Source: JAVBSN01 sp031556525 (GTDB lineage Bacteria > Bacillota > Clostridia > Lachnospirales > Lachnospiraceae). Taken from it: a stretch of DNA of 64,000 nucleotides. The first letter of the stretch is position 1; the number at the start of each line of letters is the position of its first letter. The notes under the pieces were generated by a model that worked only from the letters and a program-made list of their open reading frames with translations, did no database searches and was not told where the DNA came from. The DNA is taken from positions 62,001 through 126,000 of the forward strand of contig JAVBSS010000003.1 of NCBI GenBank assembly GCA_031556525.1, given 5' to 3'. The position numbers were made by a program, and so were the translations under genes. Positions 35,120 through 44,863 of the stretch are shown here, in pieces.

Positions 35120-36505
35120 CTACGCACAATGTATCTTTAATATGCTAACGGCCATTATTAATAATACAGCCATAACACCCAATACTTTATACGTATATCT
35201 ATTATCTTCATTCTTCGCCTTACTAGGCACTATTGCAATAAATAATGTTGGTAATGCCGCTATAAAATATCTACCTTGTACACCCTGTACAGCCACATTT
35301 CCCACTTCATTAATTCTTCCATCACCAATGTATATACCCATTATAATTCCCGCACATATAACTGCAAATGAAACTAACGCCAACACTCTATCTTTTACCT
35401 GTATTCTTGAGCAGTACTCATTAACATCACTACCCGATACATACATCGCATACATAGGCACTATATATATCAACGGTCCTAACGAATAATTAAGACTCCC
35501 CAATGTATTAAGCCATATCATATAGTCGCTAAACTTTACACTACATGCATACAATAAAACTTTTAGAATCATAATAGGATTCTGACTCAAGTACTCCATT
35601 TGTGTCATACCTGTTGCACTACTCGCTTGTCCAGAACTTACTGCCGAACTTGCACTCACATAACCCAATCCAGCCATTACTATTAACGGTATTAATGCTA
35701 TTGCAAAACTCTTAAAGTACTCTTTCTTTGTTCCAAATCTTTTACTAGGTATTAGAAATACTAGTAACCCTAGGCATACATATATATATTTAGATAAAAA
35801 TATTACTGCTAGCAATCCACCTAGTTTCAGTGCTTCTTTCCATGTCAGTTGTTCCTTATCTCCATATGCATAATACAGACACATTGCCACAAATAAAAAG
35901 CATAATCCATTAAGCATAGAATCAGGTGAACTTGATGCTGCTTGATATATTGTCATTGGAAATAACGCTATTACTACAAAAACATTTTTCAATATTGGTG
36001 TTATCTTAATTGCCATATAAGTCAATCCCAAAAACGCCATCAAATTAATTATTCTCGATAATACCACACAACCATATATACTTAAATTAAAGCATCTTCC
36101 CAAAAACAAACCTAATGCTTGTGGATAATAAAACAAAGACATAGTTCCTTGTCCATACGTCATATAAGTTGTATCTTCTGAAAACTTAATGCTTTTTAGG
36201 TAATTAATATAATCTCTACCTTCTCCATTATCTGCCTCAATTATCCTATATTCTGTAGATAGTATATTATCTGGCACAGTAATAACATCAGACTCATGAG
36301 TAAGATTCTTAATAGGCAATAATACATTACCATAAGAAACATCCATTGCTCTTAGAAAATGATCCCACCCATCACATTCTTGAAATGGCGGATTAATGCA
36401 TGCCATCAATATACCTATAACAAGTGCAATTATCAAAAATACATTTTCAGTATTTATCTTTATATATTTATCTTTTATTTTCGTTGCCATACCCCTTATA
36501 TCCAT
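35120..36505 (-). CDS. DUF2142 family polytopic membrane protein
   Basis: 461 residues, ~10 or more helices. CINPPFQECDGWDHFLRA near residue 35 matches the DUF2142 PP-x-x-DE-x-x-H region, and VQGVQGRYFIAALP near residue 410 matches its C-terminal QGRYF motif. DUF2142 proteins occur in polysaccharide loci and have GT-C-like topology, so a transferase using polyprenyl-linked sugars is plausible. RBS AGGAGAG. Confidence 0.82.
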   Translation of the reverse strand: MDIRGMATKIKDKYIKINTENVFLIIALVIGILMACINPPFQECDGWDHFLRAMDVSYGNVLLPIKNLTHESDVITVPDNILSTEYRIIEADNGEGRDYINYLKSIKFSEDTTYMTYGQGTMSLFYYPQALGLFLGRCFNLSIYGCVVLSRIINLMAFLGLTYMAIKITPILKNVFVVIALFPMTIYQAASSSPDSMLNGLCFLFVAMCLYYAYGDKEQLTWKEALKLGGLLAVIFLSKYIYVCLGLLVFLIPSKRFGTKKEYFKSFAIALIPLIVMAGLGYVSASSAVSSGQASSATGMTQMEYLSQNPIMILKVLLYACSVKFSDYMIWLNTLGSLNYSLGPLIYIVPMYAMYVSGSDVNEYCSRIQVKDRVLALVSFAVICAGIIMGIYIGDGRINEVGNVAVQGVQGRYFIAALPTLFIAIVPSKAKNEDNRYTYKVLGVMAVLLIMAVSILKIHCA

Positions 36506-36514
36506 CGTTCTCTC

Positions 36515-37420
36515 CTATAGCCTACCTAATAAAAATATCATCCTTACCATTAATTCGTCCACAAACTTCTGTCTAAATTTGTGTGGGTAAAACACCTTTC
36601 GTATAGATACAAAAAAGTTATACTTCTCTCTAGTAAATAAGCTTAGTATCTTCTTATCATCCTCGCTTAATATATCCTTATAATATCCTTCGTATTCCCT
36701 TAACATTTTCCTTACCATAGAAAAATAATCATTAACGAAGAATTTCTTAAATCTCCACACTTGGAACTTGAAAAAACTCATTCCACCAGCACTTACATTA
36801 TTACCATGTCTTCTGTATTTTACAGTAGCTCTCTCATCGTATATAACTTTACCTAAGCCCTGACATACTAGATATGTCCACCAATCATGCCCGCAACAAT
36901 CCTTAGGTATATTATCCATCATAATATCCCTAGCCTTATTATTAAACACAGAATTGAATCCTAGTGGCATACAGTCTACAAGTGCATTTTGAAATGTAGG
37001 CTTCTTCGGTTTATTATCTGAGTGTCCCATGAAATTAAGTTCACCATCATAGAAATCATAATTCGTAAAATACAATACTGGTATATCTTCCTCTGTATCA
37101 CTAAGTCTCTCTATAGCCATCTCAATCTTATCTTCCATCCACACATCATCTTGATCTGAATAGGCATAATAATCTCCCTTAGGACAATTACTTACTAACC
37201 AGAAGAAGCTATCGATATATCCTACATTCTTCCCTTCTTCTAGTATAATCTTTCCTGTACCTTCATATTGTTTCACAATATTAACAGTATTATCTGTTGA
37301 ACCATCATCTCTAATACATAACACTATATCATCCCATGTCTGATTCAATATACTTTCAATCTGTTCACCGATATGCGCTTCTCCATTATATGCAGATAAT
37401 AAAACCACTACTTTTTTCAT
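36515..37420 (-). CDS. GT2 glycosyltransferase (WcaA/rhamnosyltransferase-like)
   Basis: 301 residues. VVVLLSAYNGEAHIGEQIESIL, LCIRDDGSTDNT and YAYSDQDDVWM (DxDD), the signature of rhamnosyl-type GT2 enzymes. C-terminal ~50 residues rich in Arg/Lys/Phe, possibly membrane-associated. Confidence 0.88.
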   Translation of the reverse strand: MKKVVVLLSAYNGEAHIGEQIESILNQTWDDIVLCIRDDGSTDNTVNIVKQYEGTGKIILEEGKNVGYIDSFFWLVSNCPKGDYYAYSDQDDVWMEDKIEMAIERLSDTEEDIPVLYFTNYDFYDGELNFMGHSDNKPKKPTFQNALVDCMPLGFNSVFNNKARDIMMDNIPKDCCGHDWWTYLVCQGLGKVIYDERATVKYRRHGNNVSAGGMSFFKFQVWRFKKFFVNDYFSMVRKMLREYEGYYKDILSEDDKKILSLFTREKYNFFVSIRKVFYPHKFRQKFVDELMVRMIFLLGRL

Positions 37421-37440
37421 CTTATATTCTTCCTAACATC

Positions 37441-39201
37441 TTATTTTACTTTTGCTATATACCCTTGTGAATTTTCATAAATACGTTCTAAGGAATTAAA
37501 ATATTCACCATTTCTCTCATAAAAATCACCGTTATTTAACACTATCACATAATTCACTTCTTCTAGACTTTCAAAAAATCTCTCATCACCATTATTCCAA
37601 TAATCAAAACCACTTAATCTTTGATTAGTAACAGCTTCCATCCAATAATAATCTTCCCAATATCCAGCTAGCGGAACTATATCTTCGCCATTCTCTATCA
37701 ATTCTTCCCTTGCATACTTATATAAGGCAACCTTATCACTTTCATAAGCAGGCACATGTATTCCATCTATGTTAAATGAATATATATCTAAATATGAAGA
37801 CGCCTTTGTTGAAACACAGTATAATGAACTCTTATTCTGTATCCTTCCTTCAACATTAAATACAAGTATAAACATTGTAAATAACCATATCATAAATCCT
37901 AACACCGCTATCATGCGTGATTTCTTTTCTAAATATACTACTCCCATAAATACTAATACAAACACCACTAGCCATAGAAGATAATAATTTTTGTAAAAAT
38001 AGTATGAAGATACTTGTCCTCTCATACCTCTATAAAACAACACTAATATAAATATTGATAAGAACGGAAACATATACATCACTAATCTATTCTTATGTTC
38101 CTTCATAAAATTCCAATATCCGTATACGGCTAACGGTATTAATAATAGAAAGTTAGAATATAAATCTCTATATATAGCCCCTTCTGTTGCTATAGCCGAA
38201 CCTACAGAAGTCTCACCACCAAATATACCCATATACGTATACAACAATCCTATTATACAAGGAATCAAAAATATTGCCAATCCTGTAATTACCGTATCTT
38301 TAGAAACCAACTTCTTATCTTGGTATTGTTTTACCAATACACACACTAATATTGCAAAAAATGTAACTGGCATAAATAATACATATGTTTCAAAAATACC
38401 CAAGCAACCTAGAAACAGTAATAATATGCCTATCCATTTATTCAAATTCCCTCTTACAAACTCATCTGTAACTACTATCAAGTATGCGACAATAGTAACG
38501 CCCATACCCAAATATACAAATCCGAATATAGTACTATTTAGCGGATATCCAAGCAGATATACCATAGATACAGCTATTCCTGATACTTTCAAAAATGTAT
38601 CTGTACAATATCTTCTAATTACTCCAAAGAACATTAATCCTGCCAAAAACAAATGAATTATATCTGCTAATACAAATATCTTGTAATACGAACTTACTGT
38701 TGTAAATATCCCTAACATCTCTATAAGCAATGCATTATTCAATGAAGCATAAAACATTGAATCTATTCGTTGTCCATTCACTACATCCATAGCTGATTTG
38801 AGATGTGCTGCTGGATCAATAGTTAAATAGTGAATACCCAGATTAATGCCATATCTCTTATATGCGAATATGCCTATTACCATTATTAATACTAGTAAAT
38901 ACATACCATCCATCTTGTCATATATATATTCCTGATTCCTTTTCTTATTAATTATTAAATACCATAAAATAATAGCTACTATAATATCAAATATCCCTAT
39001 AGATATAATATTCACCGGAATATGAATAAGATTCAATATTGCTGCTATTAAAACCTGATAACAGGTAACTGAAATAACACTTATTGGAGCCCATATAATT
39101 CCATATAATTCTATATCCGATTTCTTAATTTTATAAACACCTATAATCAATGTCGTTACCGCTATAAAATAAAATATAGATGCTCCATATGATATATTCA
39201 T
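37441..39201 (-). CDS. GT-C-like polytopic membrane protein
   Basis: 586 residues: about 12-13 hydrophobic helices (to ~residue 450) followed by an extracytoplasmic C-terminal domain of ~130 residues. An extracellular loop after the second helical block holds HYLTIDPAAHLKSA, with acidic and His residues where GT-C enzymes keep catalytic Asp. Specific family not recognised. First gene of the long operon, with RBS CAGGAGAATGAG. May use a polyprenyl-phosphate sugar outside the membrane. Confidence 0.75.
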   Translation of the reverse strand: MNISYGASIFYFIAVTTLIIGVYKIKKSDIELYGIIWAPISVISVTCYQVLIAAILNLIHIPVNIISIGIFDIIVAIILWYLIINKKRNQEYIYDKMDGMYLLVLIMVIGIFAYKRYGINLGIHYLTIDPAAHLKSAMDVVNGQRIDSMFYASLNNALLIEMLGIFTTVSSYYKIFVLADIIHLFLAGLMFFGVIRRYCTDTFLKVSGIAVSMVYLLGYPLNSTIFGFVYLGMGVTIVAYLIVVTDEFVRGNLNKWIGILLLFLGCLGIFETYVLFMPVTFFAILVCVLVKQYQDKKLVSKDTVITGLAIFLIPCIIGLLYTYMGIFGGETSVGSAIATEGAIYRDLYSNFLLLIPLAVYGYWNFMKEHKNRLVMYMFPFLSIFILVLFYRGMRGQVSSYYFYKNYYLLWLVVFVLVFMGVVYLEKKSRMIAVLGFMIWLFTMFILVFNVEGRIQNKSSLYCVSTKASSYLDIYSFNIDGIHVPAYESDKVALYKYAREELIENGEDIVPLAGYWEDYYWMEAVTNQRLSGFDYWNNGDERFFESLEEVNYVIVLNNGDFYERNGEYFNSLERIYENSQGYIAKVK

Positions 39202-39266
39202 CTCATTCTCCTGCCAATATATTATAAATAAAAGCTAATTTTTACCTTATATAGTGTACCATAAGT

Positions 39267-39296
39267 AAACGGCAAAGTCCACTGACCTTGCCGTTT
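39267..39296 (-). terminator. Terminator of the GH9 gene
   Basis: AAACGGCAAAGTC (39267-39279) pairs with GACCTTGCCGTTT (39284-39296) around a 4-nt loop, 13 bp with one G-U pair. It separates the surface-protein island from the glycan operon. No strong T-run. Confidence 0.65.
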
Positions 39297-39343
39297 GATT
39301 GATATTGTAATATTTTATTAATAAACTCTAAAAACATCAAATA

Positions 39344-41707
39344 TTATTTGAATTGTCCTATTAAATGACCGTCTCCTTCATCCATATGGTAATACCATAC
39401 ACCATCACTTATTAAGCCTCTTGCTACCATTCCATTCCAATGGTAATATACAACTCTTCCCCATGGATCATAACTAAATCCATTATTAATTAAGCTACCA
39501 TCTGCATTGGCATATCCTATATCTACACCATTATCAAATTTGAACCATTCATTTTGCTTCATTCTACCTGTTCCATCTAGATAATATGTTTTTCCATTAC
39601 TAAATGTAATCTCATTCTTATACAAATATCCAAAAGTATTGAAGTAGCATGTATATCCAACATCTTTACAATATTGGAACTTATCAAACAACTCATGACC
39701 CTTGTCATCAAAGTATATTAGGTGCTCTCCATCTGGATGATAAGTAAGTCTATTCTTCATCGGTGAGCCATCTGCTTGTAGATAATATGTATACACACCA
39801 TCACACATAAACTGATTAACAATCATTATACCCTTATTATTTACATACCTAAGCTCTTTGTCTGGTCCAGTTAACCATTCATCCTTAGCTAATGTACCTT
39901 GTCTGTAAAAAGATGCTGTTCCATTACTATTCTTATACCATCCATCGCGTACTGCACTTTGCTCTGTTACTGTCAACTTACATGTTGCCTTATGTCCACC
40001 GTCACTAGTCTTAACTGTAATTGTAGATGTTCCTGTGTTAAGTGCTGTAATTACGCCCTTAGAATCTACTGTTGCTACAGACGTATTACTTGATGACCAA
40101 CTAACTGCTGTATTAGTAGCATTACTTGGCTGTACTGTAGCTGTAAGCCCATTCATCTTTCCCTTCTCCAATGACATAGATGTAGGACTAACCTTAACTC
40201 CAGTAACACTAACTGTAGATGGTTGTGGATCTGGAGTTGGATTTGGATTAACGTTTGAATCTGAATAGTAATTAGGATCTATATATTGCGTAGATGTATT
40301 ACTCTTATTCAGACTATATAATCCAGCCGCTGCTGCTACTAATGTTGCATTGTAATCTATTGCAACTTCATTATACTGATAATTATTTGCTGTATCTTCA
40401 TACGAACCATTTGTTGACGGTCCACCTACTAATGCTCCAATCAATACGTGAGCTTGGGTAGTTGTTCCCTGTGGTCCTCCTGTATATCCTGATGCTGCTC
40501 TATGATGAGGATACTTCGAACTATAACTATTATACCCTACTACATAACATCTATTAGCAGAATTGTTACCTAATAAATATTGCATCTGGCCTTCTGCCCA
40601 AGATCTATTTGTTGAGCTGCTTGTAGCTTTGTCATATAGAAGCCCTGTAAACTGCATTGATGTGTTATATCTTGCTGAACCCCAATCATTAAGAGACCTA
40701 TATCCATTAACAGTAGTTCCATCATGAAGATTCATAATGTTTGATAACATTGATGCCTGACCACCATAATATGCCACTGCTGGACCAACATTATCCCATG
40801 CCATCGCCCAATACACATTCATTCCATCATTGCTGTATTTATAGTATTCTGTTCTATAGTCCTCAATACCTGTTGCATTAAATAGCATAATTGCTGCTAG
40901 ACAATAATCATCTTTCCAAGTCGTAGAATTATAAAAGTCAGTACCATTAAACTTTGCCGTAGTATTACATGCCTTATAATCATTATTCTTAGCATAAGCA
41001 AATAACTTCTTGGCAGTAGTTAAATACTTATCTCCACCAAAGTTCTTATATTGCATAACTAGTGCCGCTGCTGACAGACTTACTATATCAGTAGATGGCG
41101 CTGAATCACTTGTGAAATATATTGGTCTATTTGCGCTTGTACTATTTTGATTCTCAGGTGCTCCCCAATATCCATGGTCATATGTAGCACTACCTTGTCC
41201 TACTTGACAGCAGAAAGCCTCAACATTAGCACCTGATGCATCTAGAACTGTACAATTCACAAGATAATCTGCAAAACGTGTTGTAATAGTCTTTAGATGT
41301 CCCTCTTGCTTACTACTTGTATATGCGTCCTTATAAGCATCATAACTCATACCTAATACAAATGCTGAATACGCCTCTGGTAATCCGAACTTTACATGAT
41401 CACCTGCATCATGAAATCCACCATTAAGATTAACATTTACTTGACTACCATCTTTTCTTGTATAGGTATAACTATCAGATGTATGACAATTACCTCTCCA
41501 TGATAGAAGGCTCTTACTACCAACATCACTTCCACACATATTCGCATCGTAGAAATACAATGAATATTGTAGCAATTTGGCATAATTATATTCTACATTA
41601 GCTGCCTTCGAGTTAATTGTAGGAATATTAATCTGCATCGCAATCATTACAACTGCTAGAAGAATAGCCACTTTTCTCTTAAAACTTTTCCGCCTCTTTT
41701 GATTCAT
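39344..41707 (-). CDS. GH9 endoglucanase with Big2 and wall-binding modules
   Basis: 787 residues. Signal peptide (~1-35, cut near SKAA). GH9 catalytic domain (~38-505): GGFHDAGDHVKFGLP carries the Asp base and nucleophile-water aspartates (Asp100, Asp103), YPHHRAASG the conserved His, and YEDTANNYQYNEVAIDYNA the Glu acid. A Big2 Ig-like domain (~520-605) and ~180 residues of cell-wall-binding-type repeats follow. Hydrolyses beta-1,4-glucan (or a related glucan) while held at the cell surface; no dockerin or CBM is seen. ATG 41707 is used because an earlier ATG at 41722 overlaps the GAGGAG RBS. Confidence 0.92.
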   Translation of the reverse strand: MNQKRRKSFKRKVAILLAVVMIAMQINIPTINSKAANVEYNYAKLLQYSLYFYDANMCGSDVGSKSLLSWRGNCHTSDSYTYTRKDGSQVNVNLNGGFHDAGDHVKFGLPEAYSAFVLGMSYDAYKDAYTSSKQEGHLKTITTRFADYLVNCTVLDASGANVEAFCCQVGQGSATYDHGYWGAPENQNSTSANRPIYFTSDSAPSTDIVSLSAAALVMQYKNFGGDKYLTTAKKLFAYAKNNDYKACNTTAKFNGTDFYNSTTWKDDYCLAAIMLFNATGIEDYRTEYYKYSNDGMNVYWAMAWDNVGPAVAYYGGQASMLSNIMNLHDGTTVNGYRSLNDWGSARYNTSMQFTGLLYDKATSSSTNRSWAEGQMQYLLGNNSANRCYVVGYNSYSSKYPHHRAASGYTGGPQGTTTQAHVLIGALVGGPSTNGSYEDTANNYQYNEVAIDYNATLVAAAAGLYSLNKSNTSTQYIDPNYYSDSNVNPNPTPDPQPSTVSVTGVKVSPTSMSLEKGKMNGLTATVQPSNATNTAVSWSSSNTSVATVDSKGVITALNTGTSTITVKTSDGGHKATCKLTVTEQSAVRDGWYKNSNGTASFYRQGTLAKDEWLTGPDKELRYVNNKGIMIVNQFMCDGVYTYYLQADGSPMKNRLTYHPDGEHLIYFDDKGHELFDKFQYCKDVGYTCYFNTFGYLYKNEITFSNGKTYYLDGTGRMKQNEWFKFDNGVDIGYANADGSLINNGFSYDPWGRVVYYHWNGMVARGLISDGVWYYHMDEGDGHLIGQFK

Positions 41708-41813
41708 AAATAATCTCCTCATTTATTTAATTATAGTATCAATATTTTACCACTTTACCATACAAAAAGCCATTAAATTTTACTCTACAAGGTCAATGTA
41801 TCTTGCATTAAAA

Positions 41814-41842
41814 ATGGTCATAGGAGAATCTCCTATGACCAT
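41814..41842 (-). terminator. Terminator of paralog 1
   Basis: ATGGTCATAGGAG / CTCCTATGACCAT hairpin; minus strand continues TTTTTAATG. Nearly identical in sequence to the terminator of paralog 2 at 43308-43337. Confidence 0.85.
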
Positions 41843-41872
41843 ATATTTTCTTAAATGTAACAATCTTATCGA

Positions 41873-43150
41873 TTATTGTCCTATGTAAGTAACGCTGCAA
41901 TTATATACATCTAATACTTGTCCATTACTAACTCTTACATCAACATAAGCACTACCTGCCGCTAAGTTTTTGCCATATGCTATGTCTCTTGTGTAACCAG
42001 TTCTTGAGTTCCATACTTGAGCATAACCTCTTTCGGTAGCATTATTTTGAATTCTATATACTCCTGCTGGTAAATGTACGCCTATCTTTGCTTGGAATGT
42101 TCCTGATGAAACATCTACAAATCTGCTTCCTAAATTAGCTGTTCCAGTTCCTGTAACAATGTACAGTATTTGTCCATTCTGTAATGTTGCTATTTCACTA
42201 GTAGCATAATCTTCAATTAGTTTCTTTCCTGTACTATCATATAAAAACATACTTGCTCCATAAATATCTCTAGAGTTAGTTCCTGTAATAATTATTTCTG
42301 TTGCAGGTATATTAACTCCTACAATATATCTACCAACACCATATACTGGATTCGTATTACCTGTTGAGAAACTACCTAGATAATGTCCATCTGATAAATC
42401 AAAATCATAGTAATTATTACCATCTGTAATAAGTCCTCTTGCTACCATTCCATTCCAGTGATAATATACTACTCTTCCCCATGGATCATAATTAAATCCA
42501 TTAGTATCTAATTTTCCATTTGAAGCTGCATATCCATAATCACATCCGTTAGCAAATTGGAACCATCCGTTTTGTTGCATTTTCCCATTACCATCTAAGT
42601 AGTATGCATATCCACCCTTAAATGTTATCTGATCCTTATATAGATATCCGTTAGTGTCAAAATAACATGTGTATTTTACATCTGAACAATATTGAAAATT
42701 ATCAAATACTTCATGTCCCTTTGCATCAAAATATATTAAATGCTTTCCATCTGGATGATAAGTTAATTTGTTCATCATTGGTTTTCCATTAGATTGTAGA
42801 TAAAAAGTATATGTTCCATCACAGAAGAAACAATCTTTCATTATCTTGCCATTTATCTTATAGTATGTACCATCCCAAGTTCCACCATTTGTCTTAATGT
42901 TGTAATATGGTGCTACTCTAGCTCCATTGGCGTCAACATATTCTTCAACAATTACCTCTGAACCATCTTCTGGGTACTCCATATAAATAGAGCCTTCATC
43001 AACAGCCTCTGTCTCTTCCTTTACTTCTTCCTCTGTTGCTTGTTGTGGTTTAACATTAATCTCGTAACCTGCTGCTTGCACTGGATTACTAACACTTCCC
43101 CCTATTATAGCTACTGTCAACACTGCAGCTACTAACTTCTTCAATCTCAT
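41873..43150 (-). CDS. Surface protein, wall-binding module plus unknown beta domain (paralog 1)
   Basis: 425 residues: signal peptide (~1-26, QAAG), Glu-rich linker (~35-70), wall-binding module (~80-265, FFCDGTYTFYLQ through DGHYLGSF) and a C-terminal ~155-residue beta-rich domain with YIVGVNIPATEIIITG, GVHLPAGVYRI and a YIGQ end. The C-terminal domain resembles the 'IPAGEY' type domains of other Firmicute surface proteins, of unknown function. No catalytic motif. Own promoter and terminator; the most diverged of three tandem copies in the IPAGE motif (IPATE). Confidence 0.85.
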   Translation of the reverse strand: MRLKKLVAAVLTVAIIGGSVSNPVQAAGYEINVKPQQATEEEVKEETEAVDEGSIYMEYPEDGSEVIVEEYVDANGARVAPYYNIKTNGGTWDGTYYKINGKIMKDCFFCDGTYTFYLQSNGKPMMNKLTYHPDGKHLIYFDAKGHEVFDNFQYCSDVKYTCYFDTNGYLYKDQITFKGGYAYYLDGNGKMQQNGWFQFANGCDYGYAASNGKLDTNGFNYDPWGRVVYYHWNGMVARGLITDGNNYYDFDLSDGHYLGSFSTGNTNPVYGVGRYIVGVNIPATEIIITGTNSRDIYGASMFLYDSTGKKLIEDYATSEIATLQNGQILYIVTGTGTANLGSRFVDVSSGTFQAKIGVHLPAGVYRIQNNATERGYAQVWNSRTGYTRDIAYGKNLAAGSAYVDVRVSNGQVLDVYNCSVTYIGQ

Positions 43151-43191
43151 AATATACCCTCCTATTGTTATATGTGTAATATTGTTTCTCT

Positions 43192-43219
43192 AATAATCTT
43201 CATTTCGTTGAAAATTATC
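43192..43219 (-). promoter_or_regulatory. 5'UTR hairpin of paralog 1
   Basis: In the mRNA strand GAUAAUUUUCA pairs along 11 positions (two G-U) with UGAAGAUUAUU around an ACGAAA loop. It pairs fully only as RNA of the coding orientation. Confidence 0.55.
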
Positions 43220-43240
43220 AAAAAAACACCATTCCTTATA

Positions 43241-43269
43241 AATGTATCACTAGCTAACATATATTTCAA
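43241..43269 (-). promoter_or_regulatory. Promoter of paralog 1
   Basis: Minus strand TTGAAA (43264-43269), 17 bp, TACATT (43241-43246), followed by TATAAGG. The same arrangement precedes all three paralogs. Confidence 0.7.
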
Positions 43270-43307
43270 GGCTAAGTTTCATATTCCCCTACAATCATGC
43301 ATAAAAA

Positions 43308-43337
43308 ATGGTCATAGGAGAAAACTCCTATGACCAT
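43308..43337 (-). terminator. Terminator of paralog 2
   Basis: ATGGTCATAGGAG (43308-43320) pairs with CTCCTATGACCAT (43325-43337), 13 bp, loop 4; minus strand continues TTTTTTATG. Confidence 0.88.
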
Positions 43338-43368
43338 ATATTTTGTTTTAATATATTAATCTTATCGA

Positions 43369-44643
43369 TTATTGTCCAATATAAGTAGTTGTACAATTAT
43401 ATACATCTAATACTTGTCCATTACTAACTCTTACATCAACGTAAGAACCAGCTGTATTAAATTCCTTAACCGCTACTAGACTTGAGTTAAGACCATCTCT
43501 AGTATTCCATAGGTTAACATATCCCCATGTCTTACCACTTCTTAGTTGAATTCTATATACACCTGCTGGTAAATGCACACCAATCTTTGCATTAAACGCT
43601 GTAGCTCCAACATTTACATATCTGCTTCCTAAGTTAAATGTTGCTGTTCCTGCCTCTATGTATAATATCTGTCCATTTTTCAATGTTACTATTTGGCTAT
43701 TTCCAAAATCATATAACACATCATTATAATTAGAATCATATAAATCTATCTCTGCTGCATATATACTTGTAGTACTGCTACCAGTAACAATTATCTCACC
43801 TGCCGGTATATTAACACCTACAATATATTTACCTACTCCATATACTGGGTTAGGATTACCTGCTGAGAAACTACCTAGGTAATGTCCATCTGATAAATCA
43901 AAATCATAATAATTATTACCATCTGTAATAAGTCCTCTTGCTACCATACCATTCCAGTGATAATATACTACTCTTCCCCATGGATCATAATCAAAACCTT
44001 CAGTGTTTAATGCCCCATCTGAAAATGCATATCCATAATCATATCCATTAGCAAATTGGAACCATCCGTTTTGTTGCATCTTTCCATTACCATCTAGGTA
44101 GTATGCATCTCCACCTTTAAAAGTTATCTTATCTTTGTATAGATATCCATTAGTATCAAAATAGCATGTATATTTTACATCTGAACAATATTGGAATTTA
44201 TCAAATACTTCATGTCCTTTTGCATCAAAATATATTAAGTGCTTTCCATCTGGATGATAAGTTAATTTGTTCATCATTGGTTTTCCGTTAGATTGTAGAT
44301 AAAAAGTATATGTTCCATCACAGAAGAAACAATCTTTCATTATCTTACCATTTCTCTTATAGTATGTACCATCCCAAGTTCCACCATTTGTCTTAATGTT
44401 GTAATATGGTGCTATTCTAGCTCCAGTAGCATCAACATATTCCTCAACCTCTAAACCGTCTTCTGGATACTCCATATAAATAGAGCCTTCTTCAACAGCC
44501 TCTGTCTCTTCCTTTACTTCTTCCTCTGTTGATTCTTTTTCTTTAGTTATAGCATTTAAACCTGCTGCCTCGACAGGATTACTAAAACTTCCTGCAATCA
44601 TGGCTACTGTTAACACTGCAACCATCAACTTCTTTAATCTCAT
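43369..44643 (-). CDS. Surface protein, wall-binding module plus unknown beta domain (paralog 2)
   Basis: 424 residues, same layout as paralog 1: signal peptide, acidic linker (KESTEEEVKEETEAVEEGS), wall-binding module (~78-263), beta domain with YIVGVNIPAGEIIVTG, LGSRYVNVG and GVHLPAGVYRI. The N-terminal two thirds are nearly identical to paralog 1 while the C-terminal domains have diverged, so binding is conserved and the exposed domain varies. RBS GGAGGGTATATT before ATG. Confidence 0.85.
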   Translation of the reverse strand: MRLKKLMVAVLTVAMIAGSFSNPVEAAGLNAITKEKESTEEEVKEETEAVEEGSIYMEYPEDGLEVEEYVDATGARIAPYYNIKTNGGTWDGTYYKRNGKIMKDCFFCDGTYTFYLQSNGKPMMNKLTYHPDGKHLIYFDAKGHEVFDKFQYCSDVKYTCYFDTNGYLYKDKITFKGGDAYYLDGNGKMQQNGWFQFANGYDYGYAFSDGALNTEGFDYDPWGRVVYYHWNGMVARGLITDGNNYYDFDLSDGHYLGSFSAGNPNPVYGVGKYIVGVNIPAGEIIVTGSSTTSIYAAEIDLYDSNYNDVLYDFGNSQIVTLKNGQILYIEAGTATFNLGSRYVNVGATAFNAKIGVHLPAGVYRIQLRSGKTWGYVNLWNTRDGLNSSLVAVKEFNTAGSYVDVRVSNGQVLDVYNCTTTYIGQ

Positions 44644-44687
44644 AATATACCCTCCTAAATTATTATATTCCCAAATAATGTTTATCT

Positions 44688-44715
44688 AATAATCTTCATT
44701 TCGTTGAAAATTATC
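44688..44715 (-). promoter_or_regulatory. 5'UTR hairpin of paralog 2
   Basis: Identical in sequence to the hairpin of paralog 1 (stem 11 bp with two G-U pairs, ACGAAA loop), placed between promoter and RBS. Confidence 0.55.
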
Positions 44716-44736
44716 AAAAAAACACCATTCCTTATA

Positions 44737-44765
44737 AATGTACCACTTATTACTATATATTTCAA
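44737..44765 (-). promoter_or_regulatory. Promoter of paralog 2
   Basis: Minus strand TTGAAA (44760-44765), 17 bp, TACATT (44737-44742), then TATAAGG. Confidence 0.7.
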
Positions 44766-44810
44766 TAGACCATTTAAAAAATAATAGAATATTCAACAAT
44801 TCCTACATGC

Positions 44811-44846
44811 AAATACGCCACAGGATAATTCTCCCATGGCGTATTT
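44811..44846 (-). terminator. Terminator of paralog 3
   Basis: AAATACGCCA (44811-44820) pairs with TGGCGTATTT (44837-44846), 10 bp perfect. Same position as in the other two copies but a different sequence. Confidence 0.7.
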
Positions 44847-44863
44847 CTGCTATCTGTATTCTA

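Noticed and set aside
39267..39296. Hairpin considered as an operator for the glycan operon
   Set aside because: A perfect 13-bp RNA stem with a tetraloop after the GH9 gene fits a terminator better; no half-site repetition typical of operators was seen.
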